This document shows positions 58,975-64,000 of a stretch of 64,000 nt of DNA, piece by piece (the first letter of the stretch is position 1; each line of letters begins with the position of its first letter). The stretch is taken from assembly GCF_003309065.1 (NCBI RefSeq), contig NZ_POAF01000005.1:248001-312000 (forward strand). Direction: 5' to 3'. Origin of the DNA: Glutamicibacter soli (lineage in GTDB: Bacteria; Actinomycetota; Actinomycetes; Actinomycetales; Micrococcaceae). The notes beneath the pieces were generated by a model. It was not told the origin of the DNA and ran no database searches. It saw only the letters and a list, made by a program, of their open reading frames with translations. Both the position numbers and the translations under genes were made by a program.

Positions 58975-59442
58975 ATGACACTGCCGCCACCGGCGAGCGC
59001 CGGCATCGACGAGATTTCCAAGGAGATCATCGAGCAGCTGCAGGAAGACGGACGCCGCTCCTACGCCGCCATCGGCAAGGCGGTGGGCCTGAGCGAGGCG
59101 GCCGTCCGCCAGCGTGTGCAGAAGCTCGCCGACAGCCAGATCATGCAGATCGTGGCCGTCACCAACCCGCTGGAGCTGGGTTTCACCCGGCAGGCGATGA
59201 TCAGCATCGTCGCCGCATCGGACATCAGCTCCACCGCCGACAGGATCGCCGAACTGCCCGAGGTCGACTACTGCGTGGTCACCGCCGGCAATGCGGACAT
59301 CCTGGCCGAGGTGATCTGCTCCAGCGACGAAGACCTTCTGCGGGTTATCAGCACCATCCGCGGCATCGAGGGTGTGCTCAGCACCAACACCTTCACCTAC
59401 CTTTCACTCAAAAAACAGGAATACAACTGGGGAACACGATGA
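58975..59442 (+). CDS. Lrp/AsnC-family transcriptional regulator
   Basis: A 155-residue regulator. The N-terminal helix-turn-helix reads SKEIIEQLQEDGRRSYAAIGKAVGLSEAAVRQRVQKLADSQIMQIVAVTNP (about 14-64), and the C-terminal RAM domain follows with QAMISIVAASDISSTADRIAELPEVDYCVVTAGNADILAEVIC. It lies divergently from the pot operon and overlaps the aminotransferase by 4 bp, so it likely controls both in response to a polyamine or amino acid. The ATG at 58975 follows GAGG at six bases; earlier in-frame starts are less suited. Confidence 0.92.
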   Translation: MTLPPPASAGIDEISKEIIEQLQEDGRRSYAAIGKAVGLSEAAVRQRVQKLADSQIMQIVAVTNPLELGFTRQAMISIVAASDISSTADRIAELPEVDYCVVTAGNADILAEVICSSDEDLLRVISTIRGIEGVLSTNTFTYLSLKKQEYNWGTR

Positions 59443-60818
59443 ATACTCCACTTGGCACCGACCGCCAGCAAGCCGCCCGCGACCACCTCTGGATGCACAT
59501 GGCCCGGCACTCCGGCCTGCACAACGGGGGCAAGGTGCCGATCATTTCGCGCGGCGAGGGACACATGATCTACGACGACGCCGGCCGCGGCTACATCGAC
59601 GGCCTGGCAGGGCTGTTCGTCGTCAACGCGGGCCACGGCCGCGCCGAGCTGGCCGAGGTCATGGCCAAGCAGGCGGAGAAGCTGGCGTTCATGCCGCTAT
59701 GGTCCTACGCCCACGAGCCGGCCATCGACCTGGCCGAGCGCCTGGCAGGCTACGCCCCGGGCGATTTGAACCGCGTCTTCTTCACCACCGGCGGCGGCGA
59801 GGCGGTGGAATCCGCGTTCAAGCTAGCCAAGCAGTACTTCAAGCTCAAGGGCCAGCCGGGCAAGACCAAGGTCATCTCCCGCGCGCTGGCCTACCACGGC
59901 ACCCCGCAAGGCGCGCTGGCGATCACCTCGCTGCCGGGGATGAAGACCCCGTTCGAGCCGCTGGTTCCCGGCACCTTCCGCGTGCCGAACACCAACTTCT
60001 ACCGCGCGCCGGAGATGTTCTCCGAGAACGAGAAGGACTTCGGGCTGTGGGCCGCCGAGCGCATCCGCGAGGCCATCGAATTCGAGGGCGCCGACTCGGT
60101 CGCCGCGGTCTTCCTGGAGCCGGTGCAGAACTCCGGCGGCTGCTTCCCGCCTCCCCCGGGCTACTTCGACCGGGTGCGCGAGATCTGCGACGAGTACGAC
60201 GTGCTGCTGGTCTCCGATGAGACCATCTGCGCCTTCGGCCGCATCGGGGACATGTTCGCCTGCAACGACTTCGGCTACACCCCTGACATCATCACCTCCG
60301 CCAAGGCGCTGACCAGCGGCTACGTCCCGCTGGGCGTGATGATCGCCTCCGAGAAGCTGTTCGAGCCGTTCACCAAGGGCGACACCACCTTCTACCACGG
60401 CTACACCTTCGGCGGTCACCCGGTGGCCGCGGCGGTGGCGATGGCGAACCTCGACATCTTCGAACGCGAGGACCTGAACGGCAACGTGCATCGCAACGCC
60501 GACGCCTTCAAGTCCACCTTGGAGAAGCTCAAGGACATCGACATCGTGGGCGACGTGCGCGGCGCCGGCTACTTCTACGGCATCGAGCTGGTGAAGGACA
60601 AGTCCACCAAGGAAACCTTCAACGACGAGGAATCCGAGCGGCTGCTGCGCGACTACCTCACCCCGGCGCTGTGGGAGGCAGGCCTGTACTGCCGCGCCGA
60701 CGACCGCGGCGACCCGGTCATCCAGCTCGCGCCGCCGATCACCATCGGCCAGCCCGAGTTCGACCAGATCGAGTCGATCCTGCGCTCGGTGCTCTCCGAG
60801 GCGTCCAGCAAGATCTAG
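59439..60818 (+). CDS. spuC: Class III aminotransferase, putrescine-pyruvate (SpuC) type
   Basis: A 459-residue PLP enzyme of the omega-aminotransferase class. VNAGHGRAELAEVMAKQAEKLAFMPLWSYAHEPA lies near the N-terminus and FTTGGGEAVESAFKLAKQYFKLKG near 115-138. LLVSDETICAFGRIGDMF (Asp of the PLP pocket near 255) and TSAKALTSGYVPLGVM (PLP Lys near 289) follow. The sequence resembles putrescine or GABA aminotransferases. The adjacent polyamine importer and the overlapping Lrp gene favour putrescine as substrate. ATG overlaps the Lrp stop (ATGA). Confidence 0.88.
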   Translation: MNTPLGTDRQQAARDHLWMHMARHSGLHNGGKVPIISRGEGHMIYDDAGRGYIDGLAGLFVVNAGHGRAELAEVMAKQAEKLAFMPLWSYAHEPAIDLAERLAGYAPGDLNRVFFTTGGGEAVESAFKLAKQYFKLKGQPGKTKVISRALAYHGTPQGALAITSLPGMKTPFEPLVPGTFRVPNTNFYRAPEMFSENEKDFGLWAAERIREAIEFEGADSVAAVFLEPVQNSGGCFPPPPGYFDRVREICDEYDVLLVSDETICAFGRIGDMFACNDFGYTPDIITSAKALTSGYVPLGVMIASEKLFEPFTKGDTTFYHGYTFGGHPVAAAVAMANLDIFEREDLNGNVHRNADAFKSTLEKLKDIDIVGDVRGAGYFYGIELVKDKSTKETFNDEESERLLRDYLTPALWEAGLYCRADDRGDPVIQLAPPITIGQPEFDQIESILRSVLSEASSKI

Positions 60819-60831
60819 TTTCCACACCCTT

Positions 60832-60863
60832 CGGGCGCGGCCGGTGTAACCTGGCTGCGCCCG
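60832..60863 (+). terminator. Terminator after the aminotransferase gene
   Basis: CGGGCGCGGCC pairs with GGCTGCGCCCG (one G-T pair), followed by ATTGG. It lies 14 bp past the stop codon. Confidence 0.65.
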
Positions 60864-60926
60864 ATTGGTGCTTTGTGGCCTGTGACACTACTGTGTGGAT
60901 TAAGCAGCCATGGAAGCAGGAACGTC

Positions 60927-61979
60927 ATGCTGGAACCGACCCGAATCACGCTCGCCCGCCACGCGGCGGGGTATAGCACCCTGGATCTCGCCCGCCTGGT
61001 TCAGGTCGGCGAATCCACCGTCCGCCGCTACGAAACCTGCGGCGCCCCCGAGGCTCTGGCCGGGCAGCTGGCCGGCGCGCTGGGCTGCGCCCCGGGCTAC
61101 TTCCACCGCCCGCCGGCTGCCGGGATCGATGTCGAACGCATCTTCTTCCGCACCCCGCGGCGCATCAGCCGGGCGCAGAAAACCGCCTGCTCGGCGCTGG
61201 GCCGCACCGGGGTCGAACTCTACAACCTGATCACCGCCGACTACACGCTGCCGGACACCGAGGTGCCCGACTACACCGGGTTCGACCCGGAGGCCGCCGC
61301 CGCGCAGTTGCGCCTGGACTGGAACCTGGGCTGCGGGCCGGTGCCCGACCTGATCTACGTGCTCGAATCGCGCGGCGTGCGGGTGCTCAGCCTGGCATCC
61401 GGGACCAGCTTCAGCTTCTGGGAAGAGGGGCAGGCGTTCATCTTCCTGGCCGCCGGGGACCGCGCCGAACAGCGCCACCAGCTGGCGCACGAGCTGGGCC
61501 ACCTGCTGCTGCACAGCGCGCTGGGAGCCGACGGGCATGCGGCGGCCGAAGCCGAGGCGGAGCAGTTCGCCGCGCGCCTGCTGCTGCCGGCGCTATCGCT
61601 GCAGGCGCGCATGGGCGACACCCTGCAACTGCCGCAGCTGCTTGACCTGCAGGAGCTGTTCGGCGTCCCGGCCCGGATCATCCTGTCCCACGCCCGCGAA
61701 TGCGGCATGCTCGGCGACGCCAGCTACAGCTGGCTGGTGCAGGAACTGGCGCTGGAACCGGCGCCGCGCCGCGCCCCGCTGGCCTCGCGGGTGTTCTCCC
61801 TGGTGTTCCCGTCGCTGCGCGGCGAAGACCGGCTGGATACCGCGCGGATCGCCGACACCCTGGGGGTGCCTGCCCGCACCCTGCACGAGCTGACCTTCGG
61901 ACACGCCTTCATGGTGCTGCCGGGGCTGCGGGACGCCGCGCCGCGGGGCATGCCCGGTCACCTGCGCGCGCTGTCCTAG
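60927..61979 (+). CDS. XRE regulator with M78 (ImmA/IrrE) peptidase domain
   Basis: A 350-residue protein. The N-terminal helix-turn-helix is ITLARHAAGYSTLDLARLVQVGESTVRRYETCGAP (about 6-40). A metallopeptidase-like domain contains HQLAHELGHLLLHSALGADGHAAAEAEAEQFAARLLLP (about 182-220), with the HELGH zinc motif and a downstream Glu. Proteins of this type regulate short-chain fatty acid and acetate metabolism (ScfR/RamB-like) in actinobacteria. The start is the ATG at 60927 after AGGAACGTC; the frame is open further. The acyl-CoA dehydrogenase gene follows. Confidence 0.85.
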   Translation: MLEPTRITLARHAAGYSTLDLARLVQVGESTVRRYETCGAPEALAGQLAGALGCAPGYFHRPPAAGIDVERIFFRTPRRISRAQKTACSALGRTGVELYNLITADYTLPDTEVPDYTGFDPEAAAAQLRLDWNLGCGPVPDLIYVLESRGVRVLSLASGTSFSFWEEGQAFIFLAAGDRAEQRHQLAHELGHLLLHSALGADGHAAAEAEAEQFAARLLLPALSLQARMGDTLQLPQLLDLQELFGVPARIILSHARECGMLGDASYSWLVQELALEPAPRRAPLASRVFSLVFPSLRGEDRLDTARIADTLGVPARTLHELTFGHAFMVLPGLRDAAPRGMPGHLRALS

Positions 61980-62070
61980 CGCGGGCGCCACCCTAGCGGT
62001 GCATGCCTGCCCGGACTAGGCTGGGCATTCCAGGCGGTGGCCTGCCGCCCGGTCTCGAAAGGGTACTGCC

Positions 62071-63999
62071 ATGGACATCAACGCCGCCAAGGCCCGCGAA
62101 CTGGCCGAAGAATCCCGCGAACAGGGCTGGCAGCGGCCGAGCTTCGCCAAGGGCATCTACATGGGCGAGGTCGACTTCTCGCTCATCGAACCGCTGCCCG
62201 CCCCCGATCCGGAAGCCGCCGCCCGCGGCGCGGCCTTCATCGCCGAGCTGGAGACGGTGCTGGACGGGTTCGACCCCGGGCGCATCGAGGCGGATTCCCG
62301 GGTGCCCGACGAATACATCGCTCAGCTGCGCGAGGTGGGCGCGTTCGGCATGAAGATCCCCACCGAGTACGGCGGGCTGGGGCTGAGCCTGCTGGACTAC
62401 GGCCGCGCACTGATGCGGGTGGGCTCGGTCAGCCCCGCGGTCGGCGCCCTGCTCTCCGCCCACCAGTCCATCGGCGTGCCCGAGCCAGTCAAGTCCTTCG
62501 GCACCGAGGCGCAGAAGCGCGAGTACCTGCCGCGCTGCGCCGCCGGGGCGATCAGCGCCTTCCTGCTCACCGAGAACGACGTGGGCTCGGACCCCGCGCG
62601 GCTGGGCACGCGTGCGACGCTGAGCGAGGACGGCGCCTACTACACCCTGGAGGGCGCGAAGCTGTGGACCACCAACGGGGTGGTCGCCGAGCTGCTGGTG
62701 GTGATGGCCGCCGTCGAACCCCACGAGGCCTGCGGCGAGGTCCCGGCCGGCAAGGGCGGGATCACCGCGTTCATCGTGGAGGCCGACGCGCCGGGCATCA
62801 CCGTGGAGAACCGCAACGCGTTCATGGGCCTGCGCGGGATCGAGAACGGCGTGACCCGCTTCGCGCAGGTGCGCGTGCCGGCCGCCAACCGGCTCTCGCG
62901 CGAGGGCACTGGCCTGAAAATCGCGCTGAGCACCCTGAACACCGGGCGCCTGTCCATCCCCGCGATGTGCGCCGGCGCCGGCAAGTGGGCGACGAAGATC
63001 GCGCGCGAATGGTCCGCCGCCCGCGTGCAGTGGGGCCACCCGATCGGCGAGCACCAGGCCGTCTCCTCCAAACTCGCCTACATCGCCGCCAGCACCTACG
63101 CGCTGGAGGCGGTGTTCGAGGTCAGCGCGCTGCTGGCGGACGCGGGCATGAAGGACGTGCGCATCGAGGCGGCGCTGGCCAAGCTGTACTCCTCCGAGGT
63201 CTCCTGCCGGATCGCCGACGAGCTCGTGCAGATCCGCGGCGGGCGCGGCTACGAGACCGCCGCCTCCCAGGCCGCCCGCGGCGAGCGCGCGGTCCCGGTC
63301 GAGCAGCTGCTGCGCGATCTGCGCATCAACCGCATCTTCGAGGGCTCCACCGAGATCATGCACCTGCTCATCGCCCGCGAAGCCGTCGACGCGCACCTGC
63401 AGGCCGCCGGCGCGCTGGCGGTGGCCGACTCCACGCTGGCGGAAAAGGCCGCCGCGGCGCGCGAGGCCTCCGGATTCTACGCCCGCTGGCTGCCCAAGCT
63501 CGTCGCCGGCGCCGGCAGCCTGCCCGGCACCTACTCGGAGCACGGCCCGCTGGCCAAGCATCTGCGCTACATCGAGCGCACCAGCCGCAAGCTGGCCCGG
63601 CAGACCTTCGCCGGCATGGCGCGCTGGCAGGCAGGGCTGGAGAAGCAGCAGGTGTTCCTGGGGCACATCGTGGACATCGGAGCCGAGCTGTTCGCCATGG
63701 CAGCGGTAATCGCCAAGACCTCAGCTCTGCTGGATTCCACCGCCCCCGAGCGCTTCTCCGCCGAGACCCTGGCGCAGGCGTTCTGCGAACAGGCCACCCG
63801 GCGCTGCGAGGACCATTTCGAGCACCTGTGGGACGGCACCTCGCACGACGACAAGGTCGCCGAGGACCTGCTCGACGGGGCCTACCTCTGGCTTGAGGAG
63901 GGTGTGCGCGACGTGTCCGAGGGCACCGGCCCATGGATTGCGCCGTGGTCCGAGTCCGGGCGCGCGGACGTCCGCCGTCTCTACGGAACGGCGGACTAG
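62071..63999 (+). CDS. Acyl-CoA dehydrogenase, long (VLCAD/ACAD9-like) form
   Basis: A 642-residue flavoenzyme for beta-oxidation. It has the full ACAD core: EYGGLGLSLLDYGRALMRVGS (about 93-113), LTENDVGSDPARLGTRA (about 167-183), KLWTTNGVVAELLVVMA, and the C-terminal-domain RIFEGSTEIMHLLIAREA (about 413-430). The catalytic Glu is probably the Glu of FEGSTE. A further 200 residues after the core are like the extension of VLCAD/ACAD9 enzymes, which suggests long-chain substrates. ATG follows AAAGGGTACTGCC. It lies 91 bp behind the XRE/M78 regulator, which may control it. Confidence 0.9.
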   Translation: MDINAAKARELAEESREQGWQRPSFAKGIYMGEVDFSLIEPLPAPDPEAAARGAAFIAELETVLDGFDPGRIEADSRVPDEYIAQLREVGAFGMKIPTEYGGLGLSLLDYGRALMRVGSVSPAVGALLSAHQSIGVPEPVKSFGTEAQKREYLPRCAAGAISAFLLTENDVGSDPARLGTRATLSEDGAYYTLEGAKLWTTNGVVAELLVVMAAVEPHEACGEVPAGKGGITAFIVEADAPGITVENRNAFMGLRGIENGVTRFAQVRVPAANRLSREGTGLKIALSTLNTGRLSIPAMCAGAGKWATKIAREWSAARVQWGHPIGEHQAVSSKLAYIAASTYALEAVFEVSALLADAGMKDVRIEAALAKLYSSEVSCRIADELVQIRGGRGYETAASQAARGERAVPVEQLLRDLRINRIFEGSTEIMHLLIAREAVDAHLQAAGALAVADSTLAEKAAAAREASGFYARWLPKLVAGAGSLPGTYSEHGPLAKHLRYIERTSRKLARQTFAGMARWQAGLEKQQVFLGHIVDIGAELFAMAAVIAKTSALLDSTAPERFSAETLAQAFCEQATRRCEDHFEHLWDGTSHDDKVAEDLLDGAYLWLEEGVRDVSEGTGPWIAPWSESGRADVRRLYGTAD

Positions 64000-64000
64000 C

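Overview
High-GC actinobacterial chromosome, most likely a Micrococcaceae member of the Arthrobacter/Glutamicibacter type. This is inferred from the G+C-rich third codon positions, an HspR/HAIR-controlled dnaK, a fused YkoE-type thiamine ECF transporter, a fused MnhA-MnhB antiporter subunit, and an HU protein without the long mycobacterial tail. I see no prophage, IS element or CRISPR array. Nearly all genes look like ordinary chromosomal genes.

Layout. 1-2.4 kb: dnaK (minus strand, followed by the first codons of grpE) behind a promoter flanked by two HAIR operators. 2.1-9 kb: small membrane proteins, a DEAD-box RNA helicase, an MMPL exporter divergent from its probable MarR regulator, a LysE exporter and a low-molecular-weight tyrosine phosphatase. 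9-16.6 kb: a P-loop kinase/PabB fusion, a secreted tripeptidyl-aminopeptidase-like hydrolase, cardiolipin synthase and PabC, with two gene-poor stretches at 11.1-11.7 and 13.6-14.0 kb. 16.6-19.8 kb: TPP-riboswitch-controlled ECF transporter for thiamine or its pyrimidine precursor. 20.1-26.5 kb: seven-subunit Mrp Na+/H+ antiporter operon in six genes. 26.7-36.2 kb: MFS transporter, dCTP deaminase, VanY-type peptidase, class I fumarase, SseB protein, tRNA-Gly, AEC transporter and a polar amino acid (cystine-like) ABC importer. 36.3-40.4 kb: HerA-like ATPase, a membrane-anchored protein and an MFS exporter.

40.6-48.7 kb is a minus-strand group centred on copper and extracytoplasmic redox: a thioredoxin/NHL protein, a lipoprotein, a CopD-CtaG fusion, a Tat-exported DyP peroxidase, a PCuAC copper chaperone with a His/Met-rich tail, CopC and a His-rich membrane protein. 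A recognisable promoter with an inverted repeat lies at its upstream end. 48.8-49.7 kb holds two HU genes in a perfect 359-bp direct duplication. 49.8-53.2 kb: an SDR enzyme, a DUF1992 protein, the zinc-free ribosomal proteins L28-L33-S14 and a MarR regulator. 53.4-60.8 kb is a polyamine module: potD2-potD1-potA-potB-potC divergent from an Lrp regulator and a putrescine-type aminotransferase. It is followed by an XRE/M78 regulator and an acyl-CoA dehydrogenase.

A theme across the window is start sites with a -10 hexamer (TANNNT) exactly six bases before the start codon. At least six genes show this, which implies leaderless mRNAs. The most distinctive items are the HU duplication, the kinase-PabB fusion, the copper/DyP cluster with its promoter palindrome, and the tandem PotD polyamine operon with overlapping operator-like repeats.
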